This document shows positions 21,297-32,690 of a DNA stretch of 64,000 bases, in pieces. Made by a program: the position numbers and the translations under genes. Position 1 is the first letter of the stretch, and each line of letters begins with the position of its first letter. The stretch spans positions 1,191,001-1,255,000 of the forward strand of contig BSBM01001666.1 in NCBI GenBank assembly GCA_027924585.1, given 5' to 3'. Origin of the DNA: Larix kaempferi (Eukaryota; Streptophyta; Pinopsida; Pinales; Pinaceae). Under the pieces are notes generated by a model. That model saw only the letters and a program-made list of their open reading frames with translations, made no database searches and was not told where the DNA came from.

Positions 21297-24184
21297 TAAC
21301 CTGAAGGAAGGCAATGTATGGCACTTACGACACTTGCTTCTCTTGCGACAATTTGAAGGTTTGGGTTTTACATAGAAAAAACCAGTCATCGTGGAACTTT
21401 CGCTATAAATCCATTTTGGCGAAGGTTCAGGATCTGAAACGTTTACAAGTCATAGATAACATCCCCAGGTACCTTGTGTCCAAAGGACACCCTCATATTC
21501 GTTGTACTTTGTGAGTTATGATCAGTACAAGTTAGGGTTTCTGCCTCTTCCAGATCTCAGTCAAAATCAGGTGACCTAGGAAAAAAGGTCATAACTTGGG
21601 ATAGGAAGCTCCAAATGAAATTTCATAAAAAGTGATAGGTATTACACAGACTGTACTATCTCAAGAAACTTTTTCAGAGGCCGAAGTTGAATCAGTTACA
21701 CGTGGCACTCCATACAAGTTCGCTCTCCTGTTTTATCCCATAAACAGGTCACGTTGCGACACTTGGCATAAATCTTTCTCAGAAACTCCAATTGAGGTCA
21801 GACCTGTCGGGATGGAAAGATAACGGGCCAGGCTACCATAGAAAAAGTTTTCAGACCCTGTGGATCGAAAATTTCGGAGTTACATCAGAAACAATCAGGT
21901 ACATATTTATGCCAAAACAGAATTATTTCTTGAGCACATTCATTCATAGCTTCCGGAATTTAGGGTTTTGGAGAAAGTTAGAATTTTTGGAATCGGAGTC
22001 CACGGCTGAATGTTACTCAGGAAAATCAAAATTTAGAGACCAAGATTGAATTTTTTGGTTGGGTAGAAGACCAGGCTTGATCAAACCCCAATTCGGGATT
22101 TTGATCGGAAAGATGGAAAATTAGGGCTTCATTAAAAGTTGGAATTTTTGAAGTTTGTGACCACAGCTGGAAGCTCCTCAGAAAAATAAGAGTTTAGAGC
22201 CTTGGATCAAACCTTTTGATTGGGCAGAAGGGTGGGCTCCATCAAACCCTAGTTCGGGATCCTGTCCAGAAGATCCAGAAGTTTCAGAGGCAATTTTGAG
22301 GGGTCAAATTTTGGAGATTTCAAAATTGAAGTATGTTAGTTTGATCAGCTCAGCAAGACACATACTTCCATCCATTCAAAAGTGTGAAAGTCAAAGATTG
22401 AATTTTTTTAGGGTTTCTCTAACAAACCCTAATCAAGCTCCAGATCAAGTTTCATGGGGAGTTGAGGCTAAGGCCTTACATAGGAAGACTACAAGAAGTC
22501 TTGACAGGTATGACTTAAGGAGGTTCAGGTATGTCTTGAAATTTGATTCCTGATTAAGTTCATAATATGTTTGTCTTCATATTATTTATTAGTACAATCT
22601 TGATTAATGTTAGAATTGTCTTATCACCCTAGTAACAGTATGAATGCATGTGAATGATAGAAGACATTCATTGATTAGGGCTATATGATTGTACTAATGC
22701 ATTGTGGTGTTGTATGAGGTTGATGTTGTCTGCTAACAAGATACAGGTACATCACGAAAGACAAATCAAGTTCGATGACCATAAAAACATGAAGACAAAG
22801 ACTCATCCATAATCTTTGTTGTACTTACGAGGTATGTATGACTTTGTTATATTATGCTTAACCTATGAGATATGCAAGTTCTAGCACAGGATCTCTAAAT
22901 CATTGAAGAGAACAAAGAAGATATTGCTTAGGTACGTTAGACATAACTAAGCAGGTATACTAATCCAGGTATGTTTTCCTATGTCAAGTTAGAATCTTAC
23001 CTTGTGTTAGGATCCTTTATATAAGTATACTTGGTATGATTGGTTATGCTTATTCATAAAGCTAGTAATCAAGGGTTTATGCATATTATGCCTCTTATCT
23101 TGATTGATGATTTAACTAACCAGAAGAGTCCAATGATCAAACGAGAATATGCATGAGTAAAAGAAGACTTTCCTAAAACCTTGAATACTAATGTTTATTA
23201 TCTATGTTCATGACTATACATATTCAAGATTATTTAGAATTATAATGTTGAGAATATACCAATGAATGTATGTCTGTGTATGAGATCATGAGGATGACAC
23301 TAGTGCACACTTGAGCATGCACAGTGGTACAGAATGAATAGAAGTTCAAAAGACATATAGAAGATCAAGCGGGAGGCAACCACACAAACATAAAAGATAA
23401 GTATTTGAGTTGTTATTTGAAATAGTAAATGATATTGCTTGTAATAGGTTATATGCATATTTGTATTCCTAGAATGTATCATGCTGAGTGTAAACATTCA
23501 TAGAGCATTGAACAGTATACTACTAATATGCATATGATCGGTAAGTTGGACAAACATTCCATTGTTTCTTGTCTAGAATGAAACCCCTTTGCTGACATGC
23601 TGAGAGCTGTGCACACTCTCGATAGTATGTTCTGGTAGAGATGGAAGGCATCTAGATAGCCACTGTATGCATACAGGATATGGGAAAGTGTTGTGCCAAA
23701 GTATCGGTCAAAATAGTTGCATAACTATGTAAATGATATCTGTATGCATAATAGGTTATCATATCAATATGATTTGATGATTATGAAGTATTACTAATCA
23801 TGTACTTAATTTTGATTTGTAGGAAAGATCATGATGAATGATGAACACTAAACAAGCGATGGATGTTCAACAAAAGGATTTACAAATCAAACACACTATA
23901 GAAGGCTCGTGGCTAGAAGATTCTCTTAGAAAGAGGAAGAGAATCATGATGAGATGTTTGCTCCAAGTGGCTAGATAATACCATTATCTTAATAATGTAA
24001 TTGAAGAGAGCTCTGTTTGGGTACCCAGGATCGATAGTGATCACCATGGGTGATGTGGATCTCAACCTTTGCTACAAGGTTGAATATGGTTTCTATACAC
24101 AGATGACATGGATGCAAGAAGGAACTCACCACAGAGTTCAAATGATGTTGAGGCTTATATCAGTAGACCCATCTGACGAGAGAT
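21297..24184 (+). other. Copia B 5' internal region, apparently non-coding
   Basis: Homologous in reverse to 9851-12747. It contains one copy (21650-21830) of the segment duplicated in copy A. No gag, protease or integrase can be read. Confidence 0.7.
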
Positions 24185-25185
24185 GGCACAGATAGATGGC
24201 TGCAGAAATGAAAATGAAAGATCTCAGATTGATGTATTATTTTCTAGGTCTGGAAGTATGGCAAGGATCAGAAGGAATCTTTCTCAACCAAGGAAAGTAT
24301 GCCGAGAAATATTAAAAGGACTTGATATGTTGGAATGGCCACTCTCATGTATTCCAACTTGAAGCTCTTAGCGGATGACTCATCAGAGTTAGTGTATATA
24401 ACTCTGTACAGAAAAATTATTGGGTCATTGATGTATCTAACAAATACTAGGTCAGATATAAGCTTTGCTGTGAACACCTTGAGTCAGTATCTAGTGGAAA
24501 CTAGATGTGTTCACTTGATAAGTTGCAAAGCATGTGATGAGGTACCTAAAGGATACGCTAGACTTTGATCTATGCTATCTTGGAGATCATGACTTCAGAT
24601 GGCTACACAAATGTTGATTGAGCAGAAAGTGTATCAGGAAGGTAGAGCACATCGAGAGGATGTTATTGTCTAGGATGATCCATGTTCTTGTGGTTTAGCA
24701 GGAAGCAGTCCAGTGTGGCTCTCAACACAAGCGGAATATATGGCTGCTTTCTCTGCTAGTTGTGAAGAAGTATGGCTTCAGGATTGTTTGACTTAGAGAT
24801 AGACCCAACTGTGATCCTATGTGACAAACAGAGTTGTATCAAGATGACAAAGAATCAAGTGTTCCATGATAAGTCAAAGCACATAGGGATCTAACAAGAT
24901 ATGGTGCAGAAAGGAACTATAAAGTTTGAATTTGTAACAAGTTTCCGATGTACTAACCAAACCTCTACCGCAAGTGAACAAGTTACCGATGTACTAACCA
25001 AACCTTTACCTCAAGTAAATTTTGAGTATTTCCGAGACAAGATTGGTAGGACCCTCCTCGAAAGGGGGAGTGATGTGGTCACTTATGATGAGATTTCCTG
25101 CATCGACAGTGAGGTCGATGATGTGGATACCTATATTGGTGATGCCGACAGAGAGGTTGGTGGATGGTCCTTAGACAGGATCTAA
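24185..25185 (+). pseudogene. Copia B: end of RT, RNase H and C-terminal tail, broken
   Basis: Begins MAAEMKMKDLRLMYYFLGLE (RT C-terminal part). It continues with KIIGSLMYLTNTRSD and NTLSQYLVETR (24335-24568), RNase H pieces around 24600-24760 (SRKQSSVALNTSG), CDKQSCIKMTKNQVFHDKSK near 24830, and TKPLPQVNFEYFRDKIG (within 24901-25185). Several stops and frame changes. Matches the copy A relic in extent, so both derive from the same truncated source. Confidence 0.85.
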
Positions 25186-25440
25186 GTGGGGATTGGATCA
25201 TCCTTGGACTTCGTTCCTAAAGTGAGCCATAGACATATGTCTCCGAGAATGAAGTCCTTAGTGGACAAGTGGGGATTGGATCATCCCTGGACTTCAGTCC
25301 TAAAGTGAGCCGTAGACATATGGTCTCTGAGAATGAAGTCCTTAGTGGACAAGTGGGGATTGTATTGTCCCCAGACTTCGGTCCCTTGAATTGATCCGTA
25401 GACGTATGGTCTTCGAGAATGAAGTCCTTGATGGACAGGT
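25186..25440. repeat. About 89-bp tandem repeat in copia B
   Basis: Three units related to the 66-bp unit of copy A (shared aagtggggattg..., acttcggtccc..., ttgatccgtagacgta) but carrying an added segment aatgaagtccttagtggac. Confidence 0.8.
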
Positions 25441-25735
25441 GAGGATTAAGTCATCCTTGGACATTGTCCTAAATGTACAGGAAGAGGATTAAGTCATCCT
25501 TGGACATAGTCCTAAATGTATGAGGTGAGGATTAAGTCATCCTTGGACATAGTCCTAAATGTACGGTTGGGGATTAAGTCATCCTTGGACATAGTCCTAA
25601 ATGTACGGGGTGAGGATTAAGTCATCCTTGGACATAGTCCTAAATGTTCGGGGTGAGGATTAAGTCATCCTTGGACATAGTCTTAAATGTACGGTGGGGA
25701 TTAAGTCATCCTTGGACATAGTCCTAAATGAGTGG
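25441..25735. repeat. About 42-bp tandem repeat in copia B
   Basis: Six to seven units of ggattaagtcatccttggac followed by atagtcctaaatgtacgg. No counterpart in copy A. Confidence 0.85.
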
Positions 25736-25880
25736 AAAGGATTGTATCATCCCTAGGCATGATGAGGTGTCTTAAATGATCCGTAGACGTATGTCTCCGA
25801 GAAGTGGAAAGGATTGTATCATCCCTAGGCATGATGAGGTGTCTTAAATGATCCGTAGAAGTATGTCTCCGAGAAGTGGT
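25736..25880. repeat. 72-bp duplication in copia B
   Basis: Two nearly identical units beginning gtggaaaggattgtatcatc and ending atgtctccgagaa. Confidence 0.85.
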
Positions 25881-25974
25881 ACTTAGACTTTGTCTAAATT
25901 GACGAGTGGAATGTATTGTCCCTAGACATGATGAGGCATCTTAAATAGATCATGTGTGTTGCAGGGTATGCTAT

Positions 25975-26410
25975 TATTGAGGATACTTGTATTGATGTAT
26001 GGATACTTGTATGTATACTTGTATTAATGAGGATACTTGTATTGATGTTGTGTATACTTGTATTGATGATGTGTATACTTGTATTGGTGTGGATACTTGT
26101 ATTGATGATGTGTATACTTGTATTGGTATGGATACTTGTATTGATGATGTGTATACTTGTATTGGTGTGGATACTTGTATTGATGATGTGTATACGTGTA
26201 TTGGTGTGGATACTAATACTGATGATCTAGATGATGATGCTGCTGATCGTGATGGTTTAGATGACGATGCTGTTGATCGTGATGGTCTAGATGACAATCC
26301 TGATGATCGTGTGATGTCGATGCTGATGATCGTATGATGACGATGCTGATGATCGTGTGATGACGATGTTGATGATCGTGTGATGACGATGTTGATGTTG
26401 CTGTAGCTGT
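25975..26410. repeat. 39-bp and 23-bp minisatellites in copia B
   Basis: 25975-26220 has 39-bp units (ttgatgatgtgtatacttgt then attggtgtggatacttgta). 26220-26400 has 23-bp-type units (gatgatcgtgtgatgacgatg). Both occur in the same order, next to the polypurine tract, in copy A. Confidence 0.85.
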
Positions 26411-26584
26411 TCGAGTGCTGCAAAAGATAAAGACTCAGTACTAAAGATGTTGATGTTCCAATATTGAAGATGTTCCAGTAACTGCTTGAGTTACTGATGA
26501 TGTTGAGAAAGCTTCCAATGATTTATAGATGTATCATGTATGATGTCGATGACTCCTTGCTCATGCAGATGTTGTTATAATATA

Positions 26585-26602
26585 CTTCTCGTTAAGGGGG
26601 AG
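26585..26602 (+). promoter_or_regulatory. Polypurine tract of copia B
   Basis: cttctcgttaagggggag immediately before the 3' LTR, identical in design to copy A. Confidence 0.8.
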
Positions 26603-27209
26603 TGTTGAAATATTGTAACTTCAAAGAATATTATATTTGTACTTTATTATTCCGGAGATGTTTCATTCCTCCGTGAAGATCTTATTGTATATCCGGAGAT
26701 GTTTATTCCTCCGTCGGATTGTGGTAACTTGGATTATTAGACTTCCCTAGTGGGGGTCGGCCCTGTATGTGTTATGTGGGTCAAAGGGTTGTTAGACCAC
26801 CCTAGTGGGGTCGGCCCAGTCAGTTGTAGTGGGGTGTTTAACCCAGTGGTAAAGTTGGGGCCGACCTAGTTAATATAAAGTACAAGTCAGAGATGTGTAT
26901 AAATAGAGGAGGTGTGTTCCTCATTATACACACACTTCCCTCACTCAGAATGTAGCGCACTTGTGGAGGAGAGGTCTGCTATGGCGGAGGAGGAGATCAT
27001 GTCTTTGGTTTGCATCTTTGTATATTGCTGGTCATCTATATTGAGGAAGCTTTGCTGGGTTTTCTACCCCATGAGGGTTTCCCAGGATAAATCTGTGTCT
27101 CTTGTGTTTATGCTATGCTTGTTATTTCTTTAGTGATCCTGTATATGTTATTATTGTGAAATGGAATGTAATGCTGCTATTTTCTGTCTTAGCATATTAA
27201 ATATTCACA
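26603..27209 (+). repeat. Copia B 3' LTR
   Basis: 607 bp, starts tgttgaaatattg, ends attcaca; followed by TSD atatt. Confidence 0.93.
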
Positions 27210-27214
27210 ATATT

Positions 27215-28155
27215 TTCTAAAAAAGTGAATTCCATTGTTGATTATGCTTATGTTTCTCAGTAATAGTTGAGTCAGCAATGGGGGGGGTAACTGACCACAT
27301 CGGATGAACGAACAGAAAATGCTAGTCGACAAGAGTGAAAAGAATGAAGGCCAGTAAGAAACCAAGTTAGAATCGACAAGACAAACTAGTAGCTAGCCAT
27401 AAACAAAAAACTGATATTCAAAAGATTGAATGAGAAAAGAAACAAAAGAAAAGAGAGGAACTTAGAAATATTCTGAGTCTGCTTTGTGATAAAAGAAGTA
27501 TGAAGAATCCAATTAGTATGGTCAAGCATCCAAAAGGCCTACCTGAGTCAAGGGAAATTCAACTAGATGGTAGAAAGGATGGGGTGCTATCACCGGTAGA
27601 AGGGTCACAATCAATGGTCCTGACACTGAAATCCCCGTGGATTGCAATTCCTAACGTCACGACTCTCGTTGAATTTATCCCAATGATTATGAAAACTAGC
27701 CTAAGTATTAGACAAATCGTTGAGCAAGATCTGGGAATTGGACCTGGTGGAAGTAACATATGGTGTTGACTAGATCAATGTGGATGAATTATGGACCGAT
27801 TGATGATTCAGAGACCATCGTGTGGTAATTGGATTACCTTTACGCATGAGTTCATAAGAAATAGTTTTAATGTATTATATTTAAAACACGTAGAGGTCAC
27901 CCCATGCCAACAAATTTATTGATTGAAGTACCTATCCCATTAGAGATCCAACCTGTCAACGAAGATCTTGTGGAAGAAGTCAGACTGTGTTGGTACAAAA
28001 CTCCCCAGCCATAAATAAGAAAAAAAACTCATCATATAGAAGTAAGTGCAGAAAATCAACATAAAGAAGTAAGTACAAAAGTAACTTTTGCCCTAGTTGG
28101 TTATTCATCACTAGTAAATCATAGAACTCAAAATAGAAGTATAAATTCTATCAAT
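27215..28155 (+). other. Gypsy leader / region before gag
   Basis: Continuation of the gypsy interior after copia B. A short open frame at 27500-27769 (MKNPISMVKHPKGLPESR...) has no recognised domain; the rest is non-coding or decayed. Confidence 0.4.
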
Positions 28156-28670
28156 ATGGCATACCATCATCCAATTCACACGCATATTTATGAAGGGGAT
28201 GAAGACCCCAAGAAACACGGGTTTGTCTGTGAAACTATATGGAAAGCTAACCTTATTGATGATGAGAATCAACATATTGCATATTTTGCAGGTGTTATTT
28301 GGAAAAGAGCACTTACGTGGTACATGAACTTTTTTGAAGATGGAGCAAAATAAAGCAAGATATCAGAGAAAATTTTCTAGACTTCTTCAAGACCTAGGAT
28401 AGCAAGCATCTGGTCGGCCACAAACTAAAAGAAATTACTCAAATATTGGGTGAATCAGTGTGTGTATATTATAGAATATTTAAATACTTGCTTCGCCAGA
28501 TGCCATCCAAGATGGACCAAATAGTCGTGATCCAGTTTTTTGTTGCAGGTTTGCATCCAAGAATTAAAACACCTCTATTGTTACTTGAATTTACAATGTA
28601 TGAGGAAATTTTAAAGAAATATTTAAGAGTCGAGTCAAATATAGACTTTTAAATCAGACCCACCAACAAA
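28156..28670 (+). pseudogene. Gypsy gag, broken
   Basis: 28156-28353 reads MAYHHPIHTHIYEGDEDPKK...IWKRALTWYMNFFEDG, matching the conserved retrotransposon-gag pattern (G-D-P near the start, A-x-x-W-Y later). 28446-28652 continues the capsid domain (YRIFKYLLRQMPSKMDQ..., FVAGLHPRIKTPL). Stops and a frameshift lie between the pieces. Confidence 0.75.
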
Positions 28671-29330
28671 AGACTTGAAGAAAATCTAAAAATAATGAAA
28701 TGATCACTTCAACAACTTTCTTTAAGGCACAACGACTTATTGTGCATGATGTGCTTGATGGAAGGCCATACTAAAGACAACTACCGATACAATGACTAGT
28801 GACTTCAAGATGATAGAAGAACATTTGATGAAGAAAGAATGCCATACCTAGAGGAATGAAGATTTCTACAAGAAGAACCAAGACTATTTTTTGAAGAAAG
28901 ATGATTAGAAAACTTTTGAGTTGCTTAAACAAGCTATTACTATGACATATGTGAAAGGTTTGAGTCTCATTCAACAGTCGAGTGCCCTTATAATGTAGAC
29001 AATGTTAAACTCAAATGGTGTGGCATCTATCAAACTGCATAACACACTACTGCAAAGTGTGTTAAGAATATCAAGAGTAAGATGAACTACCAGATAGTCT
29101 ATCAAACACAAACTGTCGAGCTGAATACTCAAAGAGGTCGAAAATCCATACAGAATGACCATTGTAACAATGGTTATAACCAATGAGGAGGCTACAATGG
29201 TCATGGAATATATAACAATAATCGAGGAAGCTGCTCTTTTGGTCGATGAAAACCTTGTTGCTATCTCTGTTTCAGTGAAGAAAACTTGAGCCCTCACTAT
29301 CCCTGGAAAGATAGGATAGACCTCAAGTTT
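28671..29330 (+). pseudogene. Gypsy gag C-terminus with degenerate zinc knuckles
   Basis: Near 28741-28790 the frame reads CMMCLMEGHTKDNYRYN, a knuckle whose last Cys is Tyr. Near 29262-29300 it reads PCCYLCFSEENLSPHYP, a further Cys/His cluster. Frequent stops. Confidence 0.5.
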
Positions 29331-29779
29331 TGTACAAAATATGGGGTGGGGGAGAATAATCTAGAATAATTCCCCATCATTATTGAGAATCTCAATAATA
29401 AAAAGAGTATTAATCTCTTGTCTGGTTTCCCTAAGCATGAAGTGTTAAATCATAAAACTTGAAAATCGGTACAAGGCACAACACTAGAATTGGAGATGAC
29501 AATCCTCAAATTACAATGATTCAAAGTAAGGAAGATAATTATCCAAACCCACACAAGTAGAGACAAATATTTAATAATGATTCAAAAATATTTGAAGAAT
29601 TAGCACATGAAGCGGAAAATGTAGAATTTAAGAATAAAAATCGTAATGAATTATTACAACTTCTTATGAAAGAAGAAGTTGTCGCTAGAATCATTGATTT
29701 AATGTATATGATAAGGAATAGCAAAATAAATGAAAAAATTGCTAAGAATCTATGTTGTCTTAACCAAAAATAAAACCTT

Positions 29780-29995
29780 GACATCAACCCACTAGTCGAA
29801 CTTGAAGTCAAAGGATATTGCATCTTGCAAGTCATCCCCGACTTCGGTTCACAAGATAACCATATGACAAGATCGACGTGGGAACAACTCGGTCGACCTT
29901 AGCTGTCAGAGTCAGGCATCTATCTTAATATCATCGACAAGGATCTACTTGAGCGCATTGGAGTATGGAAAAATGTTAACACTAGCATCATGGGC
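29780..29995 (+). pseudogene. Gypsy aspartic protease relic
   Basis: Reads NPLVELEVKGYCILQVIPDF followed by GSQDNHMTRSTWEQLG. The DFGS box stands where the retropepsin D-S/T-G active site belongs. It is followed by a stop and a degenerate C-terminal half ending in SIMGIEK. Confidence 0.6.
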
Positions 29996-31435
29996 ATAGA
30001 AAAATAAATCGATTTCTAAGTAATTGACCTAAAGGAAGGAGCGAAATCATTCCCTGCATTGTTTGGTCAACTGTGGGGAAGAAATACGAAAGCCTCCATC
30101 TCACTTGAAAAATATAGAATAAAACTTAAGGGAGATGGAAAAAAGGTTATTATGCCTATTTACCCTTCCCAAAATAGACCATGGGTGGATCCAGACGACC
30201 ATGATGTAGACATAAGAATATTATATCAATTTATGCAAAACAATGAAGATTCAATGGAACCTAACGAGTACAGAGAAATTCACTTGGGGTCGCCCATGTC
30301 TGTTGGCCAAAATTCTGACTTTGAACCTTACGACTGACAGATAGAAAATTATGAAGCACATGCAATAGAATGATGGTAATTTGAGGTCATCCCTCATCGT
30401 TCAATACTGAAGTGTTTTGATGTATTATCTGTCATTCCATTTTTTTTTTGAAAAAAGAACAAGGGGAGACCCGCCCCTTGTGTCGATGAAAAATGAACTG
30501 ACTAATTTACCTCCTCTATGGTACAAAGAACAAGAATCTCCCTCGACACATGTCGAAGAGGTTTACAAAAATGTTGGTGAACAAGGTCGACTACAAAGTT
30601 TAGTCAAGTATTTCACTAGACAAGAAGCTATATGGTGGGACACCCATCGGTCCCGCATGGAAACTTGGACAACTACTTCAACATATTTTATTGAAGATTT
30701 GGAAAAAAGAAGCTAACAACTCAAGCGCAAATCCATAAATTTGTCCAAGGATTAGACCCCATCATGCACATTGAAAACTGTGAGAAATAATGGAAAAGAA
30801 TTGGTTACTAGGATGAAAGAGTATGGTTCCATATGTTCCCAAGCACATTGGACAACCTACCTAACAAATGGTAAAAGATGGAAGAAGCAAGAGGATAAAA
30901 TTTCAGCTGGAAAACAATTATGGAGAATTTTATTAAGGATTTTTCATTCTCCCTTGCAGAGCAATGTCTAAGATAAGTGGTCCAAGAAATACAACAATGT
31001 ATCAAATTGACATAACAACCAAGTCGATATAGTTGAAAAAATTGACCGACTCAGTTCAGACTACAATATAATCATGACAACCCAGAAGCAGTTAGCACAT
31101 CCTCCGACACGACTGGATATGGAGAATGAGGATACCCTTAGGAAAAGTTTTCGATAGAAAAGAGATCATCCCTGCATAACCCATCCAATAAAATCAGTTT
31201 TGAAAATTTCTACAAGAGACAAAGACGACAAAGATGAACGAAAATAATTTCCTCCATCGTTCACAAAATGCAAAGAAGGAGAACGACCAATTGATGACTC
31301 AAAATAACAATAAAGGATGGATGCTGAAATAAAAATAAAAGAGGTGGACATATCAACTGATGGGGAACCTACGATGACACAAATAGGTGATTACCGATCA
31401 GAACAACAAACTATAGATATAGAAAACCTATTGAT
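29996..31435 (+). pseudogene. Second gag-like region between protease and RT
   Basis: 30059-30337 is an open stretch without a recognised domain. 30417-30716 contains LVKYFTRQEAIWWDTHRSR and TSTYFIEDLEKRS, and around 30820-30950, after frame changes, VWFHMFPSTLDNLPNKWY and SWKTIMENFIKDFSFS. Both resemble the L-x-x-F...A-x-x-W-Y...F-x-x-F signature of gypsy gag domains. A gag-like domain here is unexpected, because gag has already been read at 28156. Confidence 0.45.
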
Positions 31436-32075
31436 GCAGTATCAAGATGTCTTTGCCTAGGATTACAAGGACTTGAAAGGGCTAGTACAAGATATGGGAG
31501 AAATGAATATCGACATAACATCTTATGCAAAGCCTGTAAAGAAGCGACCTTATAAGCTATCTCACAAATACAAATACATAGTGAAGAAATAAATAGAGAA
31601 CATGATATCCGTTGGTATAATATACCCTGTGGATAAGTTGAAATGGGCTATCCCCATGGTTGTGCAATCAAAGAAGCATGACCCTAAGCAAATACATATA
31701 TGTGTCGACTTCGTAGGTTTGAACAAAGTAACACTTACATATCGGTTCCCGATTGCCTTTGCCAACAAAATTATCAATGAATTCACTGGTCACGAGGGTT
31801 ATTATTTTACAAACAGATTCTATGGATACAATTAGGTACCCATAACAAAGGAAGATCAACAAAAAAAACAGTTGTCTGTGAATTTTGATCGTTTTCATAC
31901 AAGGTCATGCCCTTTGGATTAAAGAATGCACAACTATTTTCTCCCGAATTGTCATAAAATCCTTTCAAGAGTTTATGTACAAAAAATGGTTGTTTATTTT
32001 GACGAATGGACCATTTACACAATGCTTAGAGACCATGTACAGTGGCTCTGAATAATGCTAGAAAGATGTTGACAA
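31436..32075 (+). pseudogene. Gypsy reverse transcriptase, first half, broken
   Basis: Recognisable RT blocks: YAKPVKKRPYKLSHKYK, NMISVGIIYPVDKLKWAIPM, VDFVGLNKVTLTYRFPI and YYFTNRFYGYN (normally a YSFLDGFSGYN-type block). The catalytic box near 31990-32010 reads VVYFDEW, so the YxDD motif has become YFDE. Multiple stops and shifts. Confidence 0.8.
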
Positions 32076-32690
32076 ATCTAGTTGTCCCTAAACATAGAGA
32101 AATGCATTTTTTCCATGCCCATAGGAGTATTGTTGGGCCATGTCATCTGTAAAGAAGGCATCAAATTGGATTTAGCAAAAATTAAAGTCCCCCTTGATTT
32201 GAAACCTCTAGTAAACCCCAAGCAGGTCAGAATTTTGCTAGGGCATACAAGGTACTATAGAAAGTTCATCCAACATTATTTAGATATGAAATTTCCTCTA
32301 GAAGAATTACTTAGACTAAATATTGAGTTCAAATGGAACCCAAAATGCAAAGAATCCTTTGAGATGCTTAAAAGAAAATTGATAGAAGCCCCACTACTCA
32401 TATTTTCTGGATTCGTCGAAGAAATTTCATGTCCACATCGACGCGTTAGGTATTGCAGTTGGCACAATACTCACTCATCCAGGAGATGATGGGATGGAAT
32501 ATCCAAATGCATATTCTAGTAGGAAATTAAACAAATTAGAAATAAACTACTCTACTACCAAATGTGAAGGGTTAGGTATGATATTCACACTGCAAAAATA
32601 TCGACACTACCTGCTGACCAACGCATTCATTTTCTTCACAGGCCACCAGGCACTCAAATATTGGTAAATAAATTGTCACATCATGGTTGG
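32076..32690 (+). pseudogene. Gypsy RT thumb/connection and RNase H, broken
   Basis: 32082-32440 reads LNIEKCIFSMPIGVLLGHVI, VNPKQVRILLGHTRYYRKFI and LLRLNIEFKWNPKCKESFEM, the RT connection. A frameshift then gives an RNase H reading around 32425-32665 (VHIDALGIAVGTILTHPGD, NAYSSRKLNKLEINYST, HYLLTNAFIFFTGHQALKYW). Confidence 0.8.

Larger units (their letters stand above)
20637..27209 (+). mobile_element. Defective Ty1/copia element, copy B
   Basis: Plus-oriented, 6.57 kb, TSD atatt (20632-20636 and 27210-27214). LTRs are 20637-21284 (648 bp) and 26603-27209 (607 bp). The 5' LTR has three tandem copies of a segment of about 41 bp (ccggagatgtttcattcctc...) where the 3' LTR has two. The layout matches copy A: primer site, about 2.9 kb of non-coding sequence, RT-end/RNase H relic, then minisatellites and a polypurine tract. 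The LTRs are about 3% diverged by eye outside the repeat difference. Confidence 0.93.
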
